Notes under the pieces: model-generated | Databases searched by the model: none | Seen by the model: the letters and a program-made list of their open reading frames with translations, nothing else | Told to the model about the DNA's origin: nothing | Position numbers and translations under genes: made by a program | Part shown: piece after piece, positions 54,210 to 62,937 of the stretch | Layout of the letters: every line of letters begins with the position of its first letter | How positions within the stretch are numbered: the first letter of the stretch is position 1 | NCBI RefSeq assembly: GCF_015710575.1 | Contig: NZ_CP065373.1 | Location: forward strand, 868,001 to 932,000 | Direction: 5' to 3' | From: Mycolicibacterium mengxianglii | Lineage (GTDB): Bacteria > Actinomycetota > Actinomycetes > Mycobacteriales > Mycobacteriaceae | DNA length: 64,000 nucleotides

Positions 54210-54369
54210 CGCGAACGCTCCTGACTGTTTGGTTGTGAACCGCATGTGGCTGTGAGCGTATTGAGACTCACATCACAACCGAAGGGTTTCCCCAGGTGAA
54301 CCGGCGAAGCCGAGGCTCGGTGCGGTGAACGGTCCGTCCGTGACGACGAACGGTCAGTGCTGTTGTTGG

Positions 54370-54418
54370 GATTTCGGCGCGCTCATGGTCGCCCAGCGAC
54401 CATGAGCGCGCCGAAATC
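54370..54418 (-). terminator. Long perfect hairpin after second symporter
   Basis: Two 23-base arms, perfectly complementary and starting GATTTCGGCGCGCTC, are separated by only three bases (CCA). The hairpin begins six bases past the stop of the minus-strand symporter gene and should end its transcript. Confidence 0.8.
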
Positions 54419-54424
54419 GCAGGG

Positions 54425-56176
54425 TCAGTGCTGTTCGCGGGGCAGTCGCTCGACGCCCAGACCGAGGCGCTCCGGGACGTGCATCCGGGCGAAGATGCGG
54501 GCGGTGTCCGGTGGTGCGCTCGCGGCGGTGAGGCGGCTGACGACGATCATCGTCAGGAACGCCAGCGGCACGGTGACCGCGGCGGGGTAGCCGATCAGCA
54601 CCGCGGGCCAGCCGGCGAGCACACCGTCGTCGAGGCCGCCGATGACGGCCAGCGTGGTCGCCACACCGGACAGCAGGCCCCCCACCAGGAGGCCGCTGAT
54701 GGCGCCGCTGCTGGTGAGGCCGCGCCACCAGATGCCCAGCACCAGCAGCGGGCACAAGGTGGAGGCGGCGACGGCGAACGCCAGTCCGACACTGCGAGAC
54801 AACTCCAGCGACGATGCGGCCAACGCCAACGGAATCGGGACGACGCCTCCGACGACCGCCGCGAGCCGGAAGTCGCGGATACGGCCGCGCAGGACATCGG
54901 TCGACAGGGCGCCGGCGATGCTGACCAGCAGCCCTGAGGACGTGGCCAAAAACGCTGCGATGGCACCGGCGGCCACCAGCGCGGCCAACCCCGCGCCGAG
55001 CACACCGCCGATCGCGGCATTCGGCAGCAGCAGGACCGCGGCGTCGGCCGTGCCCGTGATCAACAGCTGCGGAACGTAGAGCCGGGCGAACACCCCCAGC
55101 AGCGTCGGGAACAGATAGAACAACGCCAGCAGAGCGATCACTGCCAGCGCGGTGCGACGGGCCGCCCGGCCGTCAGGGTTGGTGTAGAAGCGCACCAGCA
55201 CGTGCGGCAGGCCCATGGTGCCCAGGAACGTCGCGACGATGATCGAAAGTACTTGATAGAGCGGATGTTCACCGCCCAGACCGCCGCCGGAGGAAATCCA
55301 CTCGCCGCCGGTGTTCGGTGCGCCGGCCACCACCGGTGTGGCCGCGCCCGAGGCCAGGGTCAAGGTGGCGCCCGCGCCCAGGGTGTAGCGCCCCGGTCCC
55401 GGCAAGGTGGCGTCGGTGACCTCGCGGTCGTTGACGAGCCCGGTCACCGTGATGCCCGCGGGTTCGGCGACCTGCACCACCACGTCGGTGTCCACCGCCA
55501 CCGTCGTCTCCTGCTGCACGCTGGGCGGCAAGGGCCCGCCGAGCTCGGCGGGGTCGGACAGGAACAGGGCCAGCAGGGCAAGCGCCGGTACTGCGATGGC
55601 AGTGAGCTTGAGCCAGTACTGGAACGCCTGGACGAACGTGATCGAGCGCATGCCACCGCCGACCACGTTGGCGATGACGATGGCGCCCACGGCTACCGGC
55701 CCGATCCAGACCGGCAGGCCCAGCAGGATTTTCAGCGTCAGGCCGGCGCCCTGGTACTGCGGAACCAGATAGAAGACGCAGATGACGACGACGACAAGCA
55801 TGCTGACGGTGCGTAACCGTGCCGAACCGAGCCGGAATTCGGCGAAATCGGGCACGGTGTACGCCCCGGAGCGGCGCAGCGGAGCCGAGACGAACAACAG
55901 CAGCCCCAGATAGCCGGCCGTGAACCCGATCGGATACCACAGCGCATCCGCCCCGTACTTGGCCACCAGGCCGGCGACTCCGAGAAACGATGCCGCCGAG
56001 AGATATTCACCCGAGACGGCGGCGGCGTTCCAGCGGGGCCCGACCGCCCGTGAGGCCACCAGGAAGTCCGAGGTGGTGCGTGCCAGCCGTCCGCCGTAGG
56101 CGCCCACCAGCACCGTGGCAAGGGCGGCCAGCACCAGTGCGCAGGCGGTCAGGGTGGTCTGCGCGTCGAAACTCAT
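54425..56176 (-). CDS. Sodium:solute symporter with extracytoplasmic insert
   Basis: A 583-residue SSS-family symporter related to the one at 52228. Shared parts include FLVASRAVGPRWNAAAVSGEYLSAASFLGVAGLVAKYGADALWY and GLPHVLVRFYTNPDGRAARRTAL. It differs by a loop of about 80 residues (near 225-305) between two spans that is rich in Val, Thr and Gly (TVAVDTDVVVQVAEPAGITV and GRYTLGAGATLTLASG). This loop probably folds as a small beta domain outside the membrane. The ATG at 56174-56176 overlaps the stop of its small partner. Substrate is likely a monocarboxylate. Confidence 0.87.
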   Translation of the reverse strand: MSFDAQTTLTACALVLAALATVLVGAYGGRLARTTSDFLVASRAVGPRWNAAAVSGEYLSAASFLGVAGLVAKYGADALWYPIGFTAGYLGLLLFVSAPLRRSGAYTVPDFAEFRLGSARLRTVSMLVVVVICVFYLVPQYQGAGLTLKILLGLPVWIGPVAVGAIVIANVVGGGMRSITFVQAFQYWLKLTAIAVPALALLALFLSDPAELGGPLPPSVQQETTVAVDTDVVVQVAEPAGITVTGLVNDREVTDATLPGPGRYTLGAGATLTLASGAATPVVAGAPNTGGEWISSGGGLGGEHPLYQVLSIIVATFLGTMGLPHVLVRFYTNPDGRAARRTALAVIALLALFYLFPTLLGVFARLYVPQLLITGTADAAVLLLPNAAIGGVLGAGLAALVAAGAIAAFLATSSGLLVSIAGALSTDVLRGRIRDFRLAAVVGGVVPIPLALAASSLELSRSVGLAFAVAASTLCPLLVLGIWWRGLTSSGAISGLLVGGLLSGVATTLAVIGGLDDGVLAGWPAVLIGYPAAVTVPLAFLTMIVVSRLTAASAPPDTARIFARMHVPERLGLGVERLPREQH

Positions 56177-56559
56177 GGATCCTCGCCGCCGTCGTCGACG
56201 ATGCCCATGAAGTCGCGTTCGCTTTGTTCGGCGAGCCGCACGTAGAGCCACCCCACGCCGTAGAACATCGGATAGAGCAGCACACCGAGGATCACCCAGT
56301 TTGCCCGGATGCCGAAGAGCGTCAACTCCTCGAACGCCGGAAAAGCGTTACCCAGCAGAGGAATTGCCACGATCACGCAGATGACCACCGCGGCCAGACG
56401 TAGAGCGAGGCCCAGCTGTGCCCGCACCAGGCCGCGGACCAGGGCGTCGCCGATCTCGGTCTGCTCCTGCACCTCGACCCGGGTGCGCACCACCCTGGCG
56501 CCGCGACGGTGCGCCAGCACGACGCGTTGCCGCGGCGGGCGGCCGTGCGGGCTATTCAT
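56173..56559 (-). CDS. DUF485-like small membrane protein
   Basis: A 128-residue protein with a basic N-terminus of about 50 residues and two spans (LGLALRLAAVVICVIVAIPLL and ANWVILGVLLYPMFYGVGWLYV), ending in an acidic tail. It is a more divergent equivalent of the DUF485 protein at 53868. It is coupled to the symporter by an ATGA overlap and overlaps the response regulator by eight bases, so all four genes from the kinase to the symporter are probably one operon. Confidence 0.8.
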   Translation of the reverse strand: MNSPHGRPPRQRVVLAHRRGARVVRTRVEVQEQTEIGDALVRGLVRAQLGLALRLAAVVICVIVAIPLLGNAFPAFEELTLFGIRANWVILGVLLYPMFYGVGWLYVRLAEQSERDFMGIVDDGGEDP

Positions 56560-57325
56560 CGCCGCCGGGCCGGTAGCTGCGCATCGGGCCCCGCACCAGA
56601 CGGTCCCGCAGCTCGCGGGTCTGCCGTCGGCTCACCGGAAGCTCGACGGCCGGGGACGCACCGTTGTCCCGAACGTGCACCAACACTCCGCCGTCGGTGG
56701 TGCGCAGCCCTGTCACCAGGTGCAGCGACACCAGATAGGACCGGTGGACACGCTGGAAACCCAGGTTGCGCCAACGGGTTTCGAGAGCCGACAACGGTAT
56801 GCGGACCAGGTGTGAACCCGACGACGAGTGCAGCCGCGCGTAATCGCCCTCGGCTTCGACCCAGCCGATACTGTCGCGGCGCACCAGTCGGGTGACGCCA
56901 CCGAGTTCGACGGGCACCACTTCGTCGGCGTCCGGTGGTGGCGCGGACTCCGGACCGCGGGCGGTCTGCACGCGGCGGACCGCCTCGTCCAGGCGCTGGA
57001 TGCGCAGGGGTTTGAGCAGATAGTCGGTGGCACCGACTTCGAAGGCCGCCAACGCCTTGTCCTCGTGCGCGGTCACGAAGACCACCGCCGGTGGGTGCGA
57101 GAAGTTTCCCAGCACCGCGGCCAGTTCCAGTCCGGACAGCCCCGGCATGTTGATGTCGAGGAAGATCGCGTCAAGCGGGTGCTCCGACAGTTCACGCAGG
57201 GCAGCGCTGGCGTCGCCGACAGCGTAAACATGGCCGACGCACGGATGTTGGCCCAGCAGATAGGTCAACTCGTCGAGGGCGGGCACCTCGTCGTCAACGG
57301 CCAGCACGTCGAGTAACCGGGTCAC
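56552..57325 (-). CDS. LytTR-type response regulator
   Basis: A 257-residue response regulator. The receiver domain (1-120) has acidic D11 and D12, the phosphoacceptor D57 in FLDINMPG, the Thr of FVTAHED and the Lys of YLLKPL. The LytTR DNA-binding domain (about 145-250) shows WVEAEGDYARLHSSSGSHLVRIPLSALETRW and FQRVHRSYLVSLHLV. Regulators of this class with LytS-type kinases often control transporters for pyruvate or similar carboxylates. Its coupling to the symporter genes fits this. Start is GTG. Confidence 0.92.
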   Translation of the reverse strand: MTRLLDVLAVDDEVPALDELTYLLGQHPCVGHVYAVGDASAALRELSEHPLDAIFLDINMPGLSGLELAAVLGNFSHPPAVVFVTAHEDKALAAFEVGATDYLLKPLRIQRLDEAVRRVQTARGPESAPPPDADEVVPVELGGVTRLVRRDSIGWVEAEGDYARLHSSSGSHLVRIPLSALETRWRNLGFQRVHRSYLVSLHLVTGLRTTDGGVLVHVRDNGASPAVELPVSRRQTRELRDRLVRGPMRSYRPGGDE

Positions 57326-57347
57326 CGGGCATCCCTCCGCTCGACCA

Positions 57348-58547
57348 TCAGGCGTGCACGCCCGTCGCGAACTTCGGCACCCGCATGATGACCTTTGTGC
57401 CTGCGCCCGGGGCGGTCTCGACTATCAGACCGTAATCGTTGCCGAAGGCGGCGCGCAGCCGATGGTCGACATTGGTCAGCCCGACGTGGGCGGAGTGCTC
57501 CCCGCTGGCGTCCGGGCCCAGCGCGTCGGCGTGCGCGGAGCGCAACGCATCGGGATCCATGCCGACGCCGTCATCTTCGACGGTGATGACGGTGTCGGCG
57601 CCTTCATCGGTGGCGATCAGGGTGATGGCGCCACCCCGTTGACCGGCAAGGCCGTGGCGAATGGCGTTCTCCACCAACGGTTGTAAGGCCAGAAACGGTA
57701 CGACGACGTTGAGCACCTCGGGGGCGACTTGCAGCTTGACGTCCAGTGCTGTTCCGAAGCGGGCACGCTCCAGCGTCAGGTAGCGGTCGATATTGCGCAG
57801 CTCGTCGGCCAACACGGTGTAGGGGCCCGCCGCGCGGAACGAATATCGGGTGAAATCGGCGAAGTCGAGGATCAGTTCACGCGCGCGGTCGGGGTCGGTG
57901 CGGACAAACGAGGCGATGGTGTTGAGCGCGTTGTACACGAAGTGCGGGCTGATCTGGGCCCGCAGCGCCAGCACTTCCGCCCGGTCGAGGCGCGCCCGCG
58001 AGGCGTCGAGCTCGGCGAGTTCGAGCTGGTTGGCGGCGTAACGGGCGACCTCACCGACGGCGCCGAGCATGCCGGGCCCGGGCGCGGTATTGGTGACCAC
58101 GACGAGCACACCGATCACCTCGGCGTCGTCGGGAACCAGCGGCTGGGCCACCAGCGCCGGCCAGCCCTGCTGGGCGCCACCGGCCAGGACACGCCGCCGC
58201 CCGTCGACCGACTGTCGCGCGGCCGTCGCGCAGCGTTCCAGCACGTCATCGGCCCATAGCGGCTCGCCCGCCGGGTCGTGTGCCAGCAGTTGCGCGTCGC
58301 CGTCGTAGAGGGCCACGCCGTCAGCGCCGGTGAGGTCGCGCAGGTAAGGGACTGCGGTGTGGGCGGACTCGGCATCGAGGCCTTGGCGTAGGGCGCGGGC
58401 CGCCAGTGATGCGGTGTGCAGGGTGGCGTGCACGGCTCGCTCGGTCGGAGTGGCCACCACACGTCGGGTCCGCACGACAAACACGGCGGCGATGAGTGCG
58501 GCCAGCAGCAGCATCGCTGCCAGCGCGACTGCGAACTGGCCGGACAT
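57348..58547 (-). CDS. LytS-type sensor histidine kinase
   Basis: A 399-residue kinase with one N-terminal span (about 6-25), a GAF-like sensor region (about 35-180) and the His_kinase/HATPase core. The phosphoacceptor is H202 in AQISPHFVYNALNTIASF, the ATP-binding N-box is LVENAIRHG and the G-box is VEDDGVGMD. The GAF core contains DLTGADGVALYDGD. Having only one membrane span, unlike the multi-span classical LytS, suggests it senses a cytoplasmic metabolite. It is 22 bases upstream of the regulator gene. Confidence 0.92.
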   Translation of the reverse strand: MSGQFAVALAAMLLLAALIAAVFVVRTRRVVATPTERAVHATLHTASLAARALRQGLDAESAHTAVPYLRDLTGADGVALYDGDAQLLAHDPAGEPLWADDVLERCATAARQSVDGRRRVLAGGAQQGWPALVAQPLVPDDAEVIGVLVVVTNTAPGPGMLGAVGEVARYAANQLELAELDASRARLDRAEVLALRAQISPHFVYNALNTIASFVRTDPDRARELILDFADFTRYSFRAAGPYTVLADELRNIDRYLTLERARFGTALDVKLQVAPEVLNVVVPFLALQPLVENAIRHGLAGQRGGAITLIATDEGADTVITVEDDGVGMDPDALRSAHADALGPDASGEHSAHVGLTNVDHRLRAAFGNDYGLIVETAPGAGTKVIMRVPKFATGVHA

Positions 58548-58618
58548 GGCTGTGACCTTAGCGATTTACCGAGTCCCAGCGGCGCCGAGCACCGTTGGAA
58601 CATGCCAACCCCGCGTGA

Positions 58619-58915
58619 TCACTGAACGGGGCAAGCGTACTTTCGGGCCACGTCCATCACCCGGTCCTGTGCTCCGGGCCCGATGACCCCTTGAGCGGCC
58701 AGTTCCAACCCGATGTATCCAGGTATGCCGCCCACACACGCCTGATGCGCAACGCGCCAAGCGGTGTCGGGATTCAGGTTGTAGCCGTTGCGTTGCAGGC
58801 CTTGCAGGTATCCGTCGAATTCCGGTGTGCCCTGGTCTGGCAGCGCTTGAGCCGTGCCGGCCAAAGCGGTAGCGGTAACGACCGCCGCAACAAGAGGTGC
58901 GATCACCCGTCTCAT
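58619..58915 (-). CDS. DUF732 family secreted protein
   Basis: A 98-residue exported protein. A signal peptide (VIAPLVAAVVTATALAGTAQA) is cleaved before about residue 25, leaving a small helical DUF732 domain with two cysteines (HQACVGG and KYACPVQ) that can form a disulfide. The family is common in mycobacteria and has no defined role. It stands alone on the minus strand, 71 bases downstream of the kinase gene start. Confidence 0.88.
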   Translation of the reverse strand: MRRVIAPLVAAVVTATALAGTAQALPDQGTPEFDGYLQGLQRNGYNLNPDTAWRVAHQACVGGIPGYIGLELAAQGVIGPGAQDRVMDVARKYACPVQ

Positions 58916-59091
58916 GTCCGTCTCCTAGGGGCGTAACCACCGGTTATCGCGCTCCACAATCGCACACCCCCACGGCACAGACACCCCGAATCAGCTTCGT
59001 CCATGCCCGAGTGGACGCGTCCACGCGTGTTGGCCCGCAGTGCCGGCCGGCTCGGCCGATCACTCGGTACCGGCCGTCCTAGACTGGTCGG

Positions 59092-59664
59092 GTGCCGAAC
59101 CTGCAGCTGGTCCAAGATCGCGCAGCCGATGCGCTGCTGGAATCCAACCCGCTGGCGCTGCTGATCGGGATGCTGCTGGACCAGCAGTTCCCGATGGAGG
59201 CGGCGTTCGCCGGGCCGAAGAAGATCGCCGACCGGATCGGGGGACTCGATGCGGAGTTGATCGCCGGCTACGACCCGGACAAGTTTGTGGCTTTGTGCTC
59301 GGAAACCCCTGCCATTCATCGCTTTCCGGGTTCGATGGCCAAGCGGGTGCAAGCCTTGGCGCAGCTTGTCGTCGATGAGTACGGCGGTGATGCCGCCGCT
59401 ATCTGGACTTCAGGCAATCCCGACGGCCGTGAGGTGTTGCTGCGGATCAAGCGGCTGCCCGGGTTCGGCGATCAGAAGGCCCGCATTTTCCTGGCGCTGC
59501 TGGGCAAGCAGTACGGCTACACCGGCCCGGGCTGGCGGGAGGCGGCCGGTGACTACGGCAAGGACGGCACCCACATGTCCATCGCCGATGTGCGGGATCA
59601 GGCGTCGCTGGATCAGGTACGCAGTTTCAAGAAGGCGGCCAAAGCCGCCGCCAAAGCCAAGTAA
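59092..59664 (+). CDS. HhH-GPD-type base excision repair protein (Rv1156-like)
   Basis: A 190-residue protein of the HhH-GPD DNA glycosylase superfamily, homologue of Rv1156. The first half contains NPLALLIGMLLDQQFPMEAAFAGPKKIADRIGG (resembling the LLDQQV segment of glycosylases). The helix-hairpin-helix is LLRIKRLPGFGDQKARIFLALLGKQYG. The Lys/Ala-rich tail (FKKAAKAAAKAK) is likely DNA-contacting. Whether it has glycosylase activity is unclear: I see no lysine in the endonuclease III position, and the catalytic Asp is not certain. Start is GTG. Confidence 0.85.
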   Translation: MPNLQLVQDRAADALLESNPLALLIGMLLDQQFPMEAAFAGPKKIADRIGGLDAELIAGYDPDKFVALCSETPAIHRFPGSMAKRVQALAQLVVDEYGGDAAAIWTSGNPDGREVLLRIKRLPGFGDQKARIFLALLGKQYGYTGPGWREAAGDYGKDGTHMSIADVRDQASLDQVRSFKKAAKAAAKAK

Positions 59665-59670
59665 CGCCGA

Positions 59671-59718
59671 AAGCCACTTACGGACACCCCGTCGGGGTTC
59701 GACGTCCGTAAGTGGCTT
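59671..59718. terminator. Bidirectional hairpin
   Basis: AAGCCACTTACGGAC and its perfect complement flank an 18-base loop that can itself pair (CCCCG with CGGGG). It sits between convergent genes, six bases past one stop and 17 bases from the other. Confidence 0.8.
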
Positions 59719-59735
59719 CTCGACGCGTGCAGTGG

Positions 59736-60827
59736 TTACGGCACCACCGTCGAGCCGATGGTCGGCATGAACTGGCACTGCTTCTCGGTGGTGGTGACCT
59801 GGCCGAAGATGGTCGACATGATGCTGCCGGAACCGGTGTCGACGATCGCGGTCAGCGTGGTGGGACCGTCGGCGTTGATATCCGGGCGTGGCTTGAGCGT
59901 CGCGCTGCCCGACTTCCCGGTGGTCAGGTTGACCCAGGTGACGTTGAGCGGCAGCTTCTGCACCTCAGCGGGTCCGGACGTCCCGACCGCGGTGAACACA
60001 TAGGCGGTCTGCCCGGCAGCGGGACCCGGCGTCGGGATGGCTGCCGGCCCGGCGACGGAAATCGCTGTGGCGAGGGAGTTTCCGCCGTCAGCCAGGCAGC
60101 CGTTGCCGATCGAGGGGTACATGAAGTCCTGCGTCGGGGGTGCATCGGCGCCGAACGCGGCCGCGGCGGGGCTGGGCGGACCGGCCGGGCCCGGAGGTGC
60201 GGGCACCGCGGCCTCGGTGGGAGCCGACGGCATGGCCACCGGAACCGCAACCGGATCCGCCACCCCCACGGCGTGTTCCACCGTGGCGGCAGCCGGCGCC
60301 GGGGTGTGAACAACCGGGGCGGTCGGCACCTCGGGAGCTGCTGCGGGCACGGGCCCGACAGCGTGCACGGGGTCGATCCCCGGCGGCAGATGCGATTCGA
60401 AGCCGGGCACGACGCCCGCGGGCGGCAGATGCTGGGTGCCGCTGACAGCCGACGTCGGCGCAGGTAGCGCCACCCCGGCCGGCAGCGGGATCCCGCCCGG
60501 CAGCGACGCCGGCAGCAATGACGCCGACGAGGGGTCCGAGACGAACTGGCTCACCGCAGAGGCCAGGTTCTTCGAATCCGGTGACGCCGCCGAATTGCCG
60601 GCGAACGCCGCCGCAGCCGCCATCAGCATCGAGGCGGCGTTGTTCGGGTCGGCGGCCGCCTGCTGCACTGCGGGACTCAGGGTTTGGACCGCGGACAAGC
60701 CCGGCGCCTGTAAACCGTCGATCGGCGTGGGCATCGGCGCAGGTTCAGCGGCGGCGACGCCGCTGAACAGGAGGGCGGCCGATGACCCGACCGCGACTGC
60801 GGTGGTGGCGAACAGCGTCCGTGACAT
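59736..60827 (-). CDS. Exported Ala/Pro-rich protein (Rv1157c-like)
   Basis: A 363-residue secreted protein, homologue of Rv1157c. A signal peptide (FATTAVAVGSSAALLFSGVAAAEP) ends near residue 28. The middle (about 100-225) is a low-complexity Ala/Pro/Val region containing GGIPLPAGVALPAP. The C-terminal domain (about 230-363) looks folded, with NGCLADGG and EKQCQFMPTIGS providing two cysteines. The neighbour at 60855 has a matching signal peptide and a similar LPAGVxLP module, so they are likely paralogues. Role in the cell envelope is presumed, not shown. Confidence 0.85.
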   Translation of the reverse strand: MSRTLFATTAVAVGSSAALLFSGVAAAEPAPMPTPIDGLQAPGLSAVQTLSPAVQQAAADPNNAASMLMAAAAAFAGNSAASPDSKNLASAVSQFVSDPSSASLLPASLPGGIPLPAGVALPAPTSAVSGTQHLPPAGVVPGFESHLPPGIDPVHAVGPVPAAAPEVPTAPVVHTPAPAAATVEHAVGVADPVAVPVAMPSAPTEAAVPAPPGPAGPPSPAAAAFGADAPPTQDFMYPSIGNGCLADGGNSLATAISVAGPAAIPTPGPAAGQTAYVFTAVGTSGPAEVQKLPLNVTWVNLTTGKSGSATLKPRPDINADGPTTLTAIVDTGSGSIMSTIFGQVTTTEKQCQFMPTIGSTVVP

Positions 60828-60854
60828 GACAATTGGTCCAATCCGTGGGAGGTG

Positions 60855-61433
60855 TCAGGGCAGGGCGGAGACGGGGAACATGTTCCCCAGGCCCGCTGTC
60901 GGTGCGACGGGCGCTGCCGGGGTGATGGGCGCGACGGCACCGGGCACCGTCGTGCTGTTGCCCAGCGTCGGGATGCCGCTCGGCAGCAGTGACGTCACGT
61001 TCGGCGGAAGCGACACACCCGCGGGCAGCGGCACGCCGGGGATCCCCGGGACGCTGAGTGCGGACGGAATCGCGGACGCCACGGGCGCGGCTGCCGGGGT
61101 GGCGGGCATGCCGGGCAGCGTCGCCGTCGGCAGGACGCCGGTGCTGGGCACTGCGACCGAGGCCTGCGCCAGCGGAGGTGTGGCCGCCGGGACAGCCGGG
61201 GTGGCTGCGGTGCCGAGTGACGGGAAGGTCGACAGCAGCGACGAGGCGGCCTGCAGCGCTCCGCCCGGATTGGCGACGAATTGTTGCAGCATGTCCATGC
61301 CGGGGACAGCGGGCGCGGCGGGTGCCGGCGGTGGTGGTGCGGGTTCGGCGTTGGCGATCCCGCCGGTCAACAGCGCGGCTGACGACCCCGCGACGATTGC
61401 CGCACCGGCGAACAAACTCCTGATCCGAGACAT
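60855..61433 (-). CDS. Exported Ala/Pro-rich protein (Rv1158c-like)
   Basis: A 192-residue secreted protein, homologue of Rv1158c. The signal peptide FAGAAIVAGSSAALLTGGIANAEP parallels that of the next gene. The mature part starts with a Pro run and a helical MDMLQQFVANPGGALQAASSLLSTFPSLG segment, then Ala/Pro/Val low complexity with PGVPLPAGVSLPPNVTSLLPSGIP. There are no cysteines and no folded C-terminal domain. It lies 27 bases upstream of its paralogue, probably in one transcript. Confidence 0.83.
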   Translation of the reverse strand: MSRIRSLFAGAAIVAGSSAALLTGGIANAEPAPPPPAPAAPAVPGMDMLQQFVANPGGALQAASSLLSTFPSLGTAATPAVPAATPPLAQASVAVPSTGVLPTATLPGMPATPAAAPVASAIPSALSVPGIPGVPLPAGVSLPPNVTSLLPSGIPTLGNSTTVPGAVAPITPAAPVAPTAGLGNMFPVSALP

Positions 61434-61586
61434 GGTTCTCCCTACTTGTTGTTTCGGTATGAGCCCGAACGTAGCTTGTTACTGGTGTTACTCAAGTGAC
61501 ACGTGTGGCATTTATGCAACCGTTACGGGAGTGATGGACAGAGGAGACCGGAGCGCGGCGTGTCGCTCGGTGCGCCCCAGTTCGGC

Positions 61587-61644
61587 CGAGCAGACGCAGA
61601 CTCGCGCGATCGGGGCCCGATTCGCCGGAGTTCGCGTCTGCTCG
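61587..61644. terminator. Hairpin element sharing CGAGCAGACGC stem
   Basis: CGAGCAGACGC and GCGTCTGCTCG form an 11-base outer stem that continues, after a two-base mismatch, with GACTC-type pairing. The same outer stem is found at 30162-30218. It lies upstream of both Rv1158c-like and pimE genes (divergent starts), which is unusual for a terminator. Confidence 0.65.
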
Positions 61645-61686
61645 CGGTGAAAAATGGGCCCGCATTAGAGTCGGCGGATAACCGAG

Positions 61687-62937
61687 ATGACTCAGCGCCG
61701 CCCGGCCCAGCGCCAGACCCAGCGGCTCACCACGCTGGCCCCGCTCCTCCTTCTGGTCAGCATCGCCGCGCGCCTGGCATGGACCTACCTACTGCCCAAC
61801 GGGGCGAACTTCGTCGACCTGCACGTTTACATCGGCGGCGGTGACGCGATCGACGGCCCCGGAGCCGTCTACGACTACGTCTACGCCGACCAGACACCCG
61901 ACTTCCCGCTGCCGTTCACCTATCCACCCTTCGCCGCGGTGCTCTTCTACCCGCTGCACCTGCTGCCGTTCTGGCTTGTCGCGCTGGCCTGGCAACTGGG
62001 CATCATGGCCGCGCTCTTCGGCGTGGTGCGGCTCAGCCAACGCCTGCTGGGCATCGCCGGTGACCGGCGTGTCGCCATGCTGTGGACCGCGGTCGCGATC
62101 TGGCTCGAGCCCTTTCGCAGCACCTTCGACTACGGGCAGATCAACGTGCTGCTGGTGCTGGGAGTACTGATCGCCGTGTCCAGCAGCAGGTGGTGGCTGT
62201 CCGGGCTGCTGGTGGGGTTGGCCGCCGGGGTCAAACTGACGCCCGCGGTCAGTGGGCTGCACTTCCTGGGAGCGCGCCGGTGGGGCGCGGCGGTGTTCTC
62301 GGCGGTGGTCTTCGCCGGGACCGTGGTGGTGTCGTGGTTGGTGATGGGCGGCGAAGCGACGCGCTACTTCACCGACCTGCTCGGTGACGCCGGACGTATC
62401 GGCCCGGTCGCCACGTCGTTCAACCAGTCCTGGCGGGGCGCCCTCTCGCGCATCCTCGGCTACGACGCCGGTCTCGGGGCGCTGGTGCTGGTGGCCATCG
62501 CGGTCACCGCGGTGCTCGCGTGGTTCGCCTGGCGGGCCGTCGGTGCGTTCACCACTGAGCTGGACCCACTCGGATCCATCGTGGTGGTGAACCTCTTCGG
62601 ACTGTTGCTCTCGCCGATCTCGTGGACCCACCACTGGGTCTGGCTGGTGCCGCTGATGATCTGGTTGCTGCACGGCCCGTACCGCTACCTGGGTGAGGCC
62701 AAGGCGCTGGGGACGACGTGGCTGGTGCTCACCGCGATCGGGGTGCCGTGGTTACTGAGCTTTGCCCAGCCGACCATCTGGGAGATCAGCCGGCCCTGGT
62801 ACCTGGCTTGGGCCGGGCTGGTCTACCCGGTTGCCACGCTGCTCACCCTGGCCTGGATCGCCACGGTCAGGCTCAGGTTTCCGGGCGGTCGACGATTCCG
62901 TCGATATCCCGGGCCATCTCCACGTCCTTCGAGGTGA
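61687..62937 (+). CDS. pimE: Polyprenol-phosphate-mannose-dependent alpha-(1,2)-mannosyltransferase PimE
   Basis: A 416-residue GT-C glycosyltransferase (GT87) with about eleven spans. It adds the fifth mannose in phosphatidylinositol hexamannoside synthesis, using polyprenol-phosphate mannose on the periplasmic side. The essential Asp in the first extracytoplasmic loop is D44 ([12 protein letters not shown]), equivalent to the catalytic Asp described for mycobacterial Pim[15 protein letters not shown] and [12 protein letters not shown] are other family segments. Its position before phhB and mutT2 equals Rv1159. Its last 65 bases overlap the convergent pterin gene. Confidence 0.92.
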   Translation: MTQRRPAQRQTQRLTTLAPLLLLVSIAARLAWTYLLPNGANFVDLHVYIGGGDAIDGPGAVYDYVYADQTPDFPLPFTYPPFAAVLFYPLHLLPFWLVALAWQLGIMAALFGVVRLSQRLLGIAGDRRVAMLWTAVAIWLEPFRSTFDYGQINVLLVLGVLIAVSSSRWWLSGLLVGLAAGVKLTPAVSGLHFLGARRWGAAVFSAVVFAGTVVVSWLVMGGEATRYFTDLLGDAGRIGPVATSFNQSWRGALSRILGYDAGLGALVLVAIAVTAVLAWFAWRAVGAFTTELDPLGSIVVVNLFGLLLSPISWTHHWVWLVPLMIWLLHGPYRYLGEAKALGTTWLVLTAIGVPWLLSFAQPTIWEISRPWYLAWAGLVYPVATLLTLAWIATVRLRFPGGRRFRRYPGPSPRPSR

